A stretch of DNA of 64,000 bases from Paractinoplanes atraurantiacus (GTDB taxonomy: Bacteria > Actinomycetota > Actinomycetes > Mycobacteriales > Micromonosporaceae), in contig NZ_OBDY01000027.1 in assembly GCF_900215205.1 (NCBI RefSeq), positions 62,001 to 126,000 of the forward strand. Direction: 5' to 3'. Made by a program: the position numbers and the translations under genes. The notes beneath the pieces are model-generated. The model saw only the letters and a list, made by a program, of their open reading frames with translations. It did not search any database and was not told the DNA's origin. Below, piece by piece: positions 48,701 through 58,700 of this stretch (positions are counted from its first letter, which is position 1; each line of letters starts with the position of its first letter).

Positions 48701-49836
48701 ATGAACTCTTCCAAGATGACTGAATCGCTCGCGAGCACAGCCCAACTGATTACCGAGTCGAACGAACGACTCTGCGCGCTGGATGATTGCTCCAGACCTC
48801 GGCTGGCACTTGGACTGTGCCGCAAACACTATGATCGTTATCAGCGGTGCGGGGACCCGCTGTGGCCTGAACCCGAGCGCAAGCCGGGGCGACCGATCGG
48901 TCCTCCGAAGGACCCCTGCCGCATGGACGGCTGCGACAGTCCGGAGCGCTCGTTCGGGCTCTGCGGAACTCACTACATGCGCTACCGCCGGTACGGCGAC
49001 CCATTTTGGGAAGGCACCCGCACCCGAGTCGCCGTCAAGACCCCTTATTGTGCCGTCGAGTCATGCGGCGAACCATCGAAGGCTCTCGGCCTTTGTGGTA
49101 AGCACTACAACAGTGGCAGTATCGAGGGCACGCCATCGGGAACGTTCCCGCGCGAGAGCCGAAACCTGCGCGCCGGAGGCCGAACAAGCGCTGCGCCGTC
49201 ACGGAATGCAGAAAGGAGATACCCGCGAGACGAAAATACTGCTCGCATGATTGTTCCCTCCTCGGTCGCGGCATGTGTCGGTTCGAAGACTGCACGAACA
49301 AGGCCGTCTCGGCGAATCTCTGCGCCGGCCACCGCCATCACAGAGACCAACATAAGGCGCTAAAGCCACTGCGGAAATCCCACCCTGCGGAGGTGACACG
49401 CCAGCGCAACACGGACGGTGAGAAACGCTGCCCCGGTTGCGAGACCTGGCAGGCAGAGACTAACTTTCGCCAAAACCGGAATCGGGACAGTATCGACGGC
49501 TTTGATCTTTGGTGCCGCTCGTGCACGACCTCTCGCCAACGAATCACGAAGTTCGGTGTGACTGCGGAAAAGTACGAGGAGATGCTGGAAGCCCAAAACG
49601 GACTTTGCGCCCTATGCCTCGAGCCTCCCGGCCTGAGGCCGATGTCCGTCGACCATGATCACCGCTGCTGCCCAGACCGCGACAGGACATGCGGCGATTG
49701 TGTACGCGGTCTTCTATGCCACCGGTGCAACCTCGGCCTCGGGCAACTTCGGGATCGAGTTGATAACTTTCAGCGAGCCATCGCGTACTTGGAGTACTTC
49801 GACGTCGAGCTGGACGAACGAGCCCGATCGGTTTAA
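48701..49836 (+). pseudogene. Frameshifted zinc-finger/endonuclease VII-like (HNH) gene
   Basis: Two frames make one broken gene. From ATG 48701 come three zinc-finger-like repeats of the form C-x4-C...LGLC-x2-HY-x-R (CALDDCSRPRLALGLCRKHY, CRMDGCDSPERSFGLCGTHY, CAVESCGEPSKALGLCGKHY). Just after the third, near 49111, the frame must shift: the other frame continues QWQYRGHAIG, then KRCAVTECRKEIPARRKYCSHDC and MCRFEDCTNKA, and then the recombination endonuclease VII domain (CPGCETW ... NGLCALCLEPP ... MSVDHDHRCC ... VRGLLCHRCNLGLGQLRD). One missing base would explain it. About 378 residues if repaired. A phage-related nuclease, probably inactive now; a sequencing error is the alternative. Confidence 0.8.
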
Positions 49837-50229
49837 AGCCATGAGTGAGCCGATCGACCACCTCCTCCACAAGAATCTGAACGCGCCGCCTCGCCGGCGC
49901 CGATCACCGCATCACCGGGCGTTCCTGCACCGGGCCTGGCGCGGCGGCTCCACGAAGCGCACCTCGACGCCGGTATCTGATCAACCGCCACCTCACCGCG
50001 GCCAGCGGACCCGGCTCTGGGTCGCCGATGCCACTCGAGGCAAAAAGAGCCGAGGTTGGTGTCCATGTAGCCGATGACGTCCTTTGCAGCCGAGGCGGAT
50101 CTTCCGGGTGAGGACGCCGGTCGAAGGGGTGACCACGACGTACCAGTACGTCGGACTGTCATGGGGTGAGAGCGAACGATGCATGTGCTCGCCGCAGATC
50201 GTCGTTCCGGTCAGCTCCGCAGTCATGTA
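49837..50229. other. Intergenic stretch with a doubtful small minus-strand frame
   Basis: Between the broken nuclease gene and the response regulator. A 77-residue minus-strand frame (50226 down to 49993) begins three bases after the regulator's stop and includes SPTYWYVVVTPSTGVLTRKIRLGCKGR; another frame just beyond it reads VIGYMDTNLGSFCLEWHRR, so it may be a frameshifted remnant. No family recognised. Confidence 0.35.
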
Positions 50230-50940
50230 TCACGGATACTCTCCAGGCCCGGCCGCCGGAAGCAGACGGTATTCGACCTCTGGGCGGCCTGGGCCGCCGT
50301 AGCGAGGGCTTCGGGTCACCTGGCCCGTGTCGGCCAAGTGTTCCAAGTAGCGGCGGGCGGTCACCCTCGAGGCGCCCATGCGGGACGCCACCTCGGCCGC
50401 GGACAGGCCCGTCGTGTCGTCGGCTGCTCGGAGGACGCCGAGGATCAGGTCCAAAGTGTTCTGGTCGAGGCCCTTGGGGAGGGTGACCGGGGAGGTGCCG
50501 CGCAGGGAGGCCAAGGCTCGGTCGATCTCGTGTTGGGCCGCTACCGGGGAGGTGCCCTGGACCTGGGCGCGATAACGGGCGTACCCCAGCAGCTTCTCCT
50601 GGAAAGCGGCGTAAGTGAACGGCTTGAGCAAGTAGTGCGTGACGCCCAGCGAGACCGCTGAGCGGACCACCGCCAGGTCGCGGGCCGACGTCACGACCAG
50701 GACGTCGGTGGTCAGGCCGGCGCCGCGCAGGGTGCGGCACAGGTCGAGGCCGAACATGTCGGGCAGGTGCAGGTCGAGCAGGATCAGGTCGACCGGGGTC
50801 GTGCGCAGCGTGGCCAAGGCCTGCTGGCCGGTGTGCGCCACGCCGGCGACAACAAAACCTTCGACCCTTTGGGTGTACGCGGCGTGGGCGTCGGCCAGAA
50901 GCGGCTCGTCCTCCACCACCAGGACGCGGATGTCGGTCAC
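50230..50940 (-). CDS. Response regulator (CitB/DcuR type)
   Basis: 236 residues. Receiver domain with VVEDEPLL, phospho-acceptor Asp in LILLDLHLPDMFG and Lys in LLKPFTY; the C-terminal helix-turn-helix is in GLSAAEVASRMGASRVTARRYLEHLADTGQV, as in CitB/DcuR/DctR regulators of C4-dicarboxylate or citrate use. Its ATG overlaps the stop of... rather, the kinase stop lies at its start (ATGA), so the kinase gene precedes it in the operon. It should activate the divergent dctA gene. Confidence 0.92.
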   Translation of the reverse strand: MTDIRVLVVEDEPLLADAHAAYTQRVEGFVVAGVAHTGQQALATLRTTPVDLILLDLHLPDMFGLDLCRTLRGAGLTTDVLVVTSARDLAVVRSAVSLGVTHYLLKPFTYAAFQEKLLGYARYRAQVQGTSPVAAQHEIDRALASLRGTSPVTLPKGLDQNTLDLILGVLRAADDTTGLSAAEVASRMGASRVTARRYLEHLADTGQVTRSPRYGGPGRPEVEYRLLPAAGPGEYP

Positions 50941-52475
50941 GACGGCACCGGCAGGCGCACGGTGACGGCCGCGCCGTCCACCTCGATCGTGCCGCCATGG
51001 CGGTCGGCCACCTGGCGGACCAGGGCGAGGCCGATGCCCCGGCCCTCGGCCTTGGTCGACCAGCCCTTGCGGAACGCGCCCTCGGGAAGGCCGGGGCCGG
51101 TGTCGGTGACCCGGACCAGGACGGCGCCGTCCCCGGCGACCACCAGCACGGTCACCTTGCGTGGGGGAGCGGTGCCGGCGACCGCCTCCAGGGCGTTGTC
51201 GACCAGGTTGCCGACCACCGTGAGCAGGTCGCGGCTCGGCAGGGGCGCGCCGGCCATCCGGGACGCCTCGTCGACCACCAGCTCCACGCCGCGCTCGCCG
51301 GCCTGGGCCGACTTGCCGAGCAGCAGGGCGGCCAGGGCCGGCTCGTCCAGGGCGCCCACCACCTGGTCGGTCAGCTGCTGGGCGGCCGCCAGCTCGGCCG
51401 TGGCCAGCTCCACCGCCTCCCGGGAGCGGCCCAGCTCGACCAGCGTCAGCACCGTGTGCAGGCGGTTGGCCGCCTCGTGCGCCTGTGCCCGCAGGGCGTC
51501 GGTCAGGCCGCGTACGGAATCAAGCTCCCCGGTCAGAGCGCGAAGCTCCGTGTGGTCACGCAGGGTCAGGACGGTGCCGATGGTCTGGCCCTCCGAGCGG
51601 ATCACGCGCTGGTTGGCCACGAGCACCCGATCGCCGGCGAGGACCGGCTCGTCGGCCACGGCGGCCCGGGACGCGATCAGATCGCGTACGGGGGAAGGAA
51701 GGTCGTCGCCCAGCAACCGCCGCCCCTCGTCGTTGATCAGCGTGATGTGCCCGCCGCGGTCAGCCACCACGAGCCCTTCGCGCACGGAGTGCAGCACGGC
51801 GTCGTGGTACTCGTACATCCGGGTCATCTCGGCCGGGCCCAGCCCATGCGTCTGGCGGCGCAGGCGACGGCTGAGCAGCCAGCTTCCCGCGGCCGCGAGC
51901 AGCAGCGCCAGTGCGGTCGGGATGGCGACCGCCGGCGTACGGCCAAGCAGCTTTTGATTGATGGCGTCCGTGGTGATGCCCACCGAGACCAGGGCGATGA
52001 CCTGACCGTCGTTGCTTTTGACCGGCACGACGGTCCGGACCGACTCGCCCAGCGTGCCCACGCTCTTCTCGGTGACCGTGCCGCCGGCGAGGGCCTTGTC
52101 GATCGTGCCGATGAACGGCTGGCCGATCAGCGAAGGTGTCCGGTGGGTGTAGCGCGTGCGGTCGGTGGCCATGATGACGATGAAGTCGGTCCCGGTGGCG
52201 ACACGGACGCTTTCGGCGTACGGCTGCAGCACCGCCGACGGGGACGGGCCCCGCACCGCGTCGACGACCATGGGGGAGCGCGCCACGGTCTCGGCGATGT
52301 CCATGACGTCGTCGATCGCGGCCTGCTCGGCGTCGTCCAGGACGATGAGGACCGTCCCGGCCGTGCCGATGGCGACCAGGGCGGCCACGACCAGCGCCTG
52401 GAGCACGAAGAGCTGCCGCGCGATGCTCCAGCGCGTCTCCGTCCGGAAACGTGACCGTAAACAGAATGAACGCAA
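50937..52475 (-). CDS. Sensor histidine kinase (CitA/DcuS type)
   Basis: About 512 residues. First helix (LFVLQALVVAALVAIGTAGTVLIVL), an extracytoplasmic PASp/sCache sensor (YAESVRVATGTDFIVIMATDRTRYTHRTPSLIGQPFIG, typical of DcuS/CitA), second helix (AVAIPTALALLLAAAGSWLL), cytoplasmic PAS, the H-box QAHEAANRLHTVLTLVELG of this class, and the ATPase motifs NLVDNALEA and GRGIGLALVRQV. It senses an external carboxylate. A TTG start at 52475 with GGGAG upstream is chosen. It is divergent from dctA with 39 bp between them. Confidence 0.9.
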   Translation of the reverse strand: MRSFCLRSRFRTETRWSIARQLFVLQALVVAALVAIGTAGTVLIVLDDAEQAAIDDVMDIAETVARSPMVVDAVRGPSPSAVLQPYAESVRVATGTDFIVIMATDRTRYTHRTPSLIGQPFIGTIDKALAGGTVTEKSVGTLGESVRTVVPVKSNDGQVIALVSVGITTDAINQKLLGRTPAVAIPTALALLLAAAGSWLLSRRLRRQTHGLGPAEMTRMYEYHDAVLHSVREGLVVADRGGHITLINDEGRRLLGDDLPSPVRDLIASRAAVADEPVLAGDRVLVANQRVIRSEGQTIGTVLTLRDHTELRALTGELDSVRGLTDALRAQAHEAANRLHTVLTLVELGRSREAVELATAELAAAQQLTDQVVGALDEPALAALLLGKSAQAGERGVELVVDEASRMAGAPLPSRDLLTVVGNLVDNALEAVAGTAPPRKVTVLVVAGDGAVLVRVTDTGPGLPEGAFRKGWSTKAEGRGIGLALVRQVADRHGGTIEVDGAAVTVRLPVPS

Positions 52476-52514
52476 TGATGCTCCCGGGGTGAGACGCGGG
52501 CCACATTCTCGCGT

Positions 52515-53831
52515 ATGAAGACCTCGAGGGACCGCACCCACTACCTCTATCTGGCGGTGATCGTCGCCGTCGTGGCCGGCATCGCCGTCGGCCTGCTCGT
52601 TCCGGACTTCGCCGTGGAGCTCAAGCCCGTCGGCACCGCCTTCGTGAACCTGATCAAGATGATGATCGCGCCGGTCATCTTCTGCACCATCGTGCTGGGC
52701 GTGGGCTCGATCCGGCAGGCGGCCAAGGTGGGCCGGGTCGGCGGGCTGGCGCTCGGATACTTCCTTCTCATGTCGACCGTCGCCCTCGCGATCGGCCTGG
52801 TCGTCGGCAACATCATCCACCCGGGGGCCGGGCTGCACCTGGACCCGTCGATCGCCGAGGCCGGCCAGAAGGCGGCCGGTGACGCGCCCAAGGAGGGCCT
52901 GGACGACTTCGTCCTCGGGATCATCCCGACCAGTCTGCTGTCGGCGCTGACCGACGGTGAGGTGATGCAGACCCTGCTGGTGGCGCTGCTGGTCGGCTTC
53001 GCGGTGCAGGCGCTGGGCACCCGGGGCGAGCCGGTGCTGCGCGCGGTGGAGGTCATCCAGCGGCTGGTCTTCAAGATCCTGGCCATGATCATGTGGCTGG
53101 CGCCGATCGGCGCCTTCGGGGCCATGGCGGCGGTGGTCGGCGCGACCGGTGTGGACGCGCTCAAGAGCCTGGCCCAGATCATGCTCGGCTTCTACGTCAC
53201 CTGTGCGCTGTTCGTCTTCGTGGTGCTCGCGGTGATCCTGTGGACGTTCGCCCGGGTCAACATCTTCTCGCTGCTCAAGTACCTGGGCCGGGAGTTCCTG
53301 CTGATCCTGTCGACGTCGTCGTCGGAGTCGGCGCTGCCGCGGCTGATCGCGAAGATGGAGCACCTGGGCATCAGCAAGCCGGTCGTCGGCATCACGGTGC
53401 CGACCGGATATTCGTTCAACCTCGACGGGACGGCCATCTATCTGACCATGGCGTCGCTGTTCATCGCGGAGGCGATGGGCGACCCGCTGTCGATCGGCGA
53501 GCAGATCTCCCTGCTCGTCTTCATGATCATCGCCTCCAAGGGCGCGGCCGGCATCACCGGGGCCGGCCTGGCCACGCTGGCCGGCGGGCTTCAGAGCCAC
53601 CGGCCGGACCTGGTGGACGGGGTCGGGCTGATCGTCGGAATCGACCGGTTCATGTCCGAAGCGCGGGCGCTGACCAACTTCGCCGGCAACGCGGTGGCGA
53701 CCGTGCTGGTCGGCACGTGGACCGGCGAGATCGACCGGGAGAAGGCGACGGCCGTGCTGGCCGGGCAGGACCCGTTCGACGAGGCCACGATGCTCGACGA
53801 TCGGCCCGCGGAGGTCGTTGAGCGGGTCTGA
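52515..53831 (+). CDS. dctA: C4-dicarboxylate:cation symporter
   Basis: 438 residues, DAACS family. Signature segments: NLIKMMIAPVIFCTIVLGVGS, the serine-rich re-entrant loop STSSSESALPRLIAKME, and the substrate-binding VPTGYSFNLDGTAIYLTMASLFIA, all typical of DctA. It imports succinate, fumarate or malate with protons or sodium. The divergent CitA/DcuS-type two-component system is the likely activator. Confidence 0.92.
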   Translation: MKTSRDRTHYLYLAVIVAVVAGIAVGLLVPDFAVELKPVGTAFVNLIKMMIAPVIFCTIVLGVGSIRQAAKVGRVGGLALGYFLLMSTVALAIGLVVGNIIHPGAGLHLDPSIAEAGQKAAGDAPKEGLDDFVLGIIPTSLLSALTDGEVMQTLLVALLVGFAVQALGTRGEPVLRAVEVIQRLVFKILAMIMWLAPIGAFGAMAAVVGATGVDALKSLAQIMLGFYVTCALFVFVVLAVILWTFARVNIFSLLKYLGREFLLILSTSSSESALPRLIAKMEHLGISKPVVGITVPTGYSFNLDGTAIYLTMASLFIAEAMGDPLSIGEQISLLVFMIIASKGAAGITGAGLATLAGGLQSHRPDLVDGVGLIVGIDRFMSEARALTNFAGNAVATVLVGTWTGEIDREKATAVLAGQDPFDEATMLDDRPAEVVERV

Positions 53832-53832
53832 G

Positions 53833-53838
53833 TAACAT
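53833..53838 (+). promoter_or_regulatory. -10 element of a leaderless promoter (TAACAT)
   Basis: TAACAT begins two bases after the dctA stop and ends six bases before the GTG start of the kinase gene. It matches TANNNT, with no ribosome-binding site between, so the kinase mRNA is probably leaderless. Confidence 0.5.
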
Positions 53839-53844
53839 GATCCG

Positions 53845-55797
53845 GTGCTTTCCCCGGGGACCTTGCTCAGCGAGCGCTACGAACTGACCGAACGCATCGC
53901 CGCCGGTGGCATGGGTGAGGTCTGGCGCGGGACCGACCGCATGCTCCATCGCGCCATCGCGGTCAAGGTCGTGCTGCCGGGCCTCATGGCCGACCCCGAG
54001 TTCCTCACCCGGTTCCGCTCCGAGGCCCGCATGATGGCCGCCCTGCGCCACCCCGGCATCGTCCAGGTCTACGACTACGGCGAGAACGCGCAGGTCGGCG
54101 GCGGCCGCATGGACTACATGGTGATGGAGTTCATCGAGGGCACCCCGCTGTCGAAGCAGATCCAGCAGGCGGGCCGGCTCAGCCCCGCCGAGACGATGCG
54201 GATCGTGGCCCAGGTGGCCGACGCGCTGCAGGTGGCGCACGACGCGGGCATCGTGCACCGCGACGTGAAGCCGGCCAACCTGCTGGTCCGCCCCAACGGG
54301 GCGCTCGTGCTGGTCGACTTCGGGGTGGCCCGCTCGACCCAGGTGACCGGCATCACCAGCACGAACGTGGTGCTGGGCTCGGCCAACTACATGGCGCCGG
54401 AGCAGGCCGAGGGTCACCCGGTGTCCGGGCTCACCGACGTGTACGCGCTGGGGGCGGTCGCCTACTGCTGCCTGACCGGCCGCCCGCCCTACGTCGGCGA
54501 GAATCCACTGCAAGTGCTGGCCCAATTGGTGTACGGGGAATTGCCGCCCCTCCCGCCGGACGTGCCGCCGGCGGTCGCGGCGCTGGTCAACCGGGCCCTG
54601 GCCAAGAACCCGCAGCACCGCTTCCCGAGCGCGGCCGCCCTGGCCCAGGCGGCCCGGGGCGCCGGCCGCCCCGGAGCCGGGCCCACCGTCCCGTATCAGC
54701 GCTCCGGCCAGCCGCCGGCGAACTCGGGCGCGTTCCCGCCCGCGGGCCGTGCTCCGGCCTCGGGTGCGTTCCCGCCCGCGGGCCGTGCTCCGGCGTCGGG
54801 TGCGTTCCCGCCCGCCGGTCGCGCCCCCGCTACTGGTGCATATCCGCCCGGGCGTGCGCAAAGCGGCGCATACGGTGCACCTACCGGTCGAGCCGGCGCG
54901 GCCGCTGTCCCGCAGGCGGGCCAGCCCGGCGGCACGGCGCGGTATCCGGGTGGCACCGGCGCCTACCCGGGTGGCACCGGCTCATATCCCGGGGGCACCG
55001 GCTCGTACCCCTCGGGCAGTGCCTCCGTTCCTTCTTCCGGCGGCTACGCGGCCGGCGCCGCCTCCGTCTCCCCGCCCAGTTATGGCAACCGCCCGCCGGC
55101 CGCGGTCGTCACGGGCGGCTACGAAGGCGGCTCCTCCTCGTCGGGCGGCGGCAACTCCTCCGACGGCAAGAAGCGCGGCACGGTGATCGCTGTGGCCATC
55201 GCGGCCGTCGTCCTCGGCGTGGTCGCGGTGACCTTCGCGATCGTCACCAGCGGCTCGGACAACACCTCCACCGACAACACCGCGGCCAACGGCGCCGTCG
55301 ACCCCGGCGCGGGCGCCACCCCGCCCCCGGTCGAGGAGACCACCAAGGCCGGCAAGCCCAAGCCGGCGAAGACGAAGACCACCGAGCCCACCGACGAGGC
55401 CACGCAGCCGGTCGGGGAGCCCTCCGTGCCCGAGGAGGAGGAGACCCCGGCCGACGTCACCAACCCGTACACGCCGACCCAGCTCTGCGGCAGCGACTAC
55501 AAGATCCTCGAGACGGCCACCCTGAAGGGCGACGCCGGCACGGTGGGCCGCGTCTACCTGCTCGTCTCGGGCGACAAGCAGCAGAACTGCGTGGTCACCC
55601 TCCGCAGCAGCGACCTCAACGAGAAGGCCGACGCCTCAGCCTTCCTCGAGGTGCAGGACAAGGACCGCGACACCCAGGACGGCGAGGTCGACTTCTACGC
55701 CGGCCCGGTCAAGGCCGCGGCCGCCAAGACCTGCATCAAGTGGGGCGGCTCCATCGACGACTTCTCCTACGAGAGCGACTTCGGCCACTGCGGCTGA
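53845..55797 (+). CDS. Membrane Ser/Thr protein kinase (PknB-like)
   Basis: 650 residues. The kinase domain (about 5-265) has the Gly-rich loop IAAGGMGEVWRG, Lys in IAVKVVL, HRDVKPANLL, DFG and a MAPEQ segment, all intact. A Pro/Ala/Gly-rich linker (about 270-440) follows, with three SGAFPPAGRAPA-type repeats and several YPGGTG repeats. Then come one transmembrane helix (VIAVAIAAVVLGVVAVTFAIV, about 446-466), a Thr/Pro/Lys/Glu-rich stalk and a small extracellular C-terminal domain with Cys in QLCGSD, QNCVV, KTCIK and the terminal HCG. Signal unknown. It meets the convergent NACHT gene with no gap. Confidence 0.92.
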   Translation: MLSPGTLLSERYELTERIAAGGMGEVWRGTDRMLHRAIAVKVVLPGLMADPEFLTRFRSEARMMAALRHPGIVQVYDYGENAQVGGGRMDYMVMEFIEGTPLSKQIQQAGRLSPAETMRIVAQVADALQVAHDAGIVHRDVKPANLLVRPNGALVLVDFGVARSTQVTGITSTNVVLGSANYMAPEQAEGHPVSGLTDVYALGAVAYCCLTGRPPYVGENPLQVLAQLVYGELPPLPPDVPPAVAALVNRALAKNPQHRFPSAAALAQAARGAGRPGAGPTVPYQRSGQPPANSGAFPPAGRAPASGAFPPAGRAPASGAFPPAGRAPATGAYPPGRAQSGAYGAPTGRAGAAAVPQAGQPGGTARYPGGTGAYPGGTGSYPGGTGSYPSGSASVPSSGGYAAGAASVSPPSYGNRPPAAVVTGGYEGGSSSSGGGNSSDGKKRGTVIAVAIAAVVLGVVAVTFAIVTSGSDNTSTDNTAANGAVDPGAGATPPPVEETTKAGKPKPAKTKTTEPTDEATQPVGEPSVPEEEETPADVTNPYTPTQLCGSDYKILETATLKGDAGTVGRVYLLVSGDKQQNCVVTLRSSDLNEKADASAFLEVQDKDRDTQDGEVDFYAGPVKAAAAKTCIKWGGSIDDFSYESDFGHCG

Positions 55798-58700
55798 TCA
55801 CCGCGCCCCGGTGGTGCTGCCGTGCGGCGGCGCCGGCCCCGGCGAGAGGCTGATGATGAGGTGCGGCGCCGTCCGGTCGAGGTTCTGGGTCGGCGGCCGC
55901 CACCTGCGCACGAGGCTCACCGCGACGGCCTCGGCCGACGCCTCGGGCTCGTCGGCCAGGCTTTCGCACAGCTCGGTGAGCCACGGATCGGGTCGCCCGG
56001 CCTCCAGCGCCATCGCGGTGAGCAGGGTGGTCGCGGCCGGTGAACGATAGAGTTCGGCTTCCCTGAGCGCGGGAACGTTCTGGAGGAGCTCGGGATGGTG
56101 GTAGACGGCCGTGGCGACCGCCGTCGACGTCAGTGCCACCAGCCCCACGGTCTCGTCGACCCACTGGAGCAGGTCTCGCAGGAACTCCGCCGACCAGCAC
56201 CATGACTGCTGGCGGAGCGCCGCCGAGACGAGATCGACGACGGCGGTGATCGCCGGCTCGGGGGTGCCCGGCGGCGGTTTGGCCAGGACGTAGACGGGGT
56301 CGTGTCGATGCCCGAGGACGGTGGCGGCGGTCAGCCAGCTCACCATCATCTCGGTCCAGTCGTCGCCCTCGATGTAGTAGACGAGCCGGCCCTGGACGGC
56401 GGCGCCCAGCCGAAGCTGCTGTTCCGTGGCCCGGTCGCCGGTCAGGCGTGCGTACTGGATGTCGGCGAACTCGGGCGGGAACCCGACCTCGGCCGGCCTC
56501 AGGTGGATCCGGCCGTCGTCGAAGGCGATCGTGCCGAGCAGCGCCTGGCGGCTGCCGGCGTCGAGAACGGCGCGCCACAGCGTCACCGTCGAGCGCCACC
56601 ACTCCAAGGGCTCCGGCTGCTCCTCGCACAGTGTCTCCACCGGCAGCCCTTCTTGCCCGGCCAAGGCCAACCGCAGAAGGACCAGGTTCGCCGAGTACGT
56701 CGCGAGCCGGCGGACCGGGCTCTCCGACGTCGGCCGATAGAGCGGGTGCCGCCCGGCGTCGCTCCGTCGCTGAGAGCCGTCGATCAGCGCACGCAGGGTC
56801 CTCGTCACGTTCTCGCGATCAGCCGCCGGCAAAGCGCCGAGCAGCTCACCCGCGAACTCCAGGATCGGCGAGCGGATGGCCAGGACCTGGTGCGACAACA
56901 GCGCGAAGAGCAGATCGTCCTCCGGCGCCCGCGGCTCGAAGCGCCCCCCGAAGGCGGCGTCGCCGATCCGGATCAAGACCTCTTTGAGGTACGCGGCGAT
57001 CAGGTATTCGCCGAAGGTGGCGTGCAGGAACTCGTAGCAGCGCCGCAGCCCACCGTCCCGGCCGACCCGCGTTCGCGCCTCGGCGGCGTGCACGAAGAAG
57101 AATTCGGCGAGCACCCGCTGACCGGCCTCCTCGGGCAGCCGGCCGCGCTCCTCGCCGCCGGCCCGGAGCGCGGCGAGGTCCTCGCCCAGTTCCTGCTCGG
57201 TGATGTCCTGCCGTCCCCGGTTGAACATGCCGATCGCCGCCACCGAGAGCCGGTGCAGGTGATCGGCGGCAGCCCGATCGAGGTGGTCTCCGCGCACCGC
57301 GACGGGAGACCCCTTCCGGACCTCCCGGATGGCGAAACTGCGCAACAGGAGCCCGTAGAGAGTGGCGAGCGACAGCTCGGCGGTGGGCTCCGGGGTGTCC
57401 GGGTCGGCCCAGTAGATCGCCAGCATGAGCAGCAGCAGAGGCTGCCGGGCGAGCTCCGGCCGGACCAGCGCGGCCTCGGCGCTCAGCATCCGCAGCCGCC
57501 CGGTCGCATTGGCCCGCTGCCAGGCCGCCAGCCATCGCGCCACCTGCTCGTCGCCGAACTCCTCCAGCTTGACGATGAGCGTGCCGGGTGGGATGTCGAA
57601 CCGGTCGGCGACGATGGTCCGCGAGGTGACCACCACCATGACCGGCTGGTCCTGTGCCGCTTCGGCCCGCTGGAACTCCATCACCTCGTTCAGGAAGGCG
57701 GAACGATCGACCGGCGACGCCTGGAGCAGCTCGTCGAGGCCGTCGAGGAGCACCACGCGGACCGTTCCGGCGCTTTCCGCCGCGAGCCGATGCCATTCGA
57801 CCCGGCCGTGGGTGCTCAGGTCGAGCGCCTCCTGGATCTGCTGGTGGAGCCGGGCTCCGGCGGTCACCCGCCGCAACGGCACACGGACCACGGTGTAGGA
57901 GCTCTCCGGCAGCCGGGCCGCGAGGATCTTGGTCAGCATCGACTTGCCCGCGCCGGGGTGACCCAGCACGAGCAGCGGCTGCCGATGCGAGGAGTACGAG
58001 GCGAAGTACCGGGTGAGCATGAGGTCGATGTCGTCCAGGCGGGGCGTCTCCGCCCACCACGAGTCGTCGGCGGGCCGGGTGGCGTTGCCGGCGACGCTCA
58101 GGCGATAGGACGGTTCGACATATCCGGCCTGGATGGTCGGGAAGACCATCGCCTCCGGATAGCGATCATTGTCGGACGACACGATGGGCTGATCGAGGAA
58201 GTCACGGTTCGCCCGGCGCATCGCCATGGGTTGTCCACCGGCCGGCTCGGGCGCCTGCGCCGTCATCAGCCGCAGCATCTCCTCGACGCGCGACAGCGCG
58301 GCCTGCGGCCGGCCGGGCTCGGTGACCGTGCCCGACCCTGACCAGGCGAGGAAATCCGGGGCGACGGCGGCCAGCGTCAGGCACTTCTTCGCGTACAGGT
58401 CGACGACGTCGAATTCGAGACCACGGCTGGAGTACAGCTCGCCGACGCGGCGGAGCCATTCACGGACCGCCCCGCTCCGGTCGAATCCGGGAACGCCGTG
58501 CGGCAGTGGCAGCTCGGTGTCGTACACCTCCAGGAACAAGGCGACGTCGCTCTGGTCCAGCTCACGCGGGACAGCGTGGTCCTCGAACCGGGGGAGCGCG
58601 TCGACCAGCGCGCTCGCCGCGGCGACGGTGTGCACGGCCGCCGCCAGCTGGAGCCGCGCGAAGCCGCGGACGCCGGACAACCGCGCGGCCGCCCGGCCCA

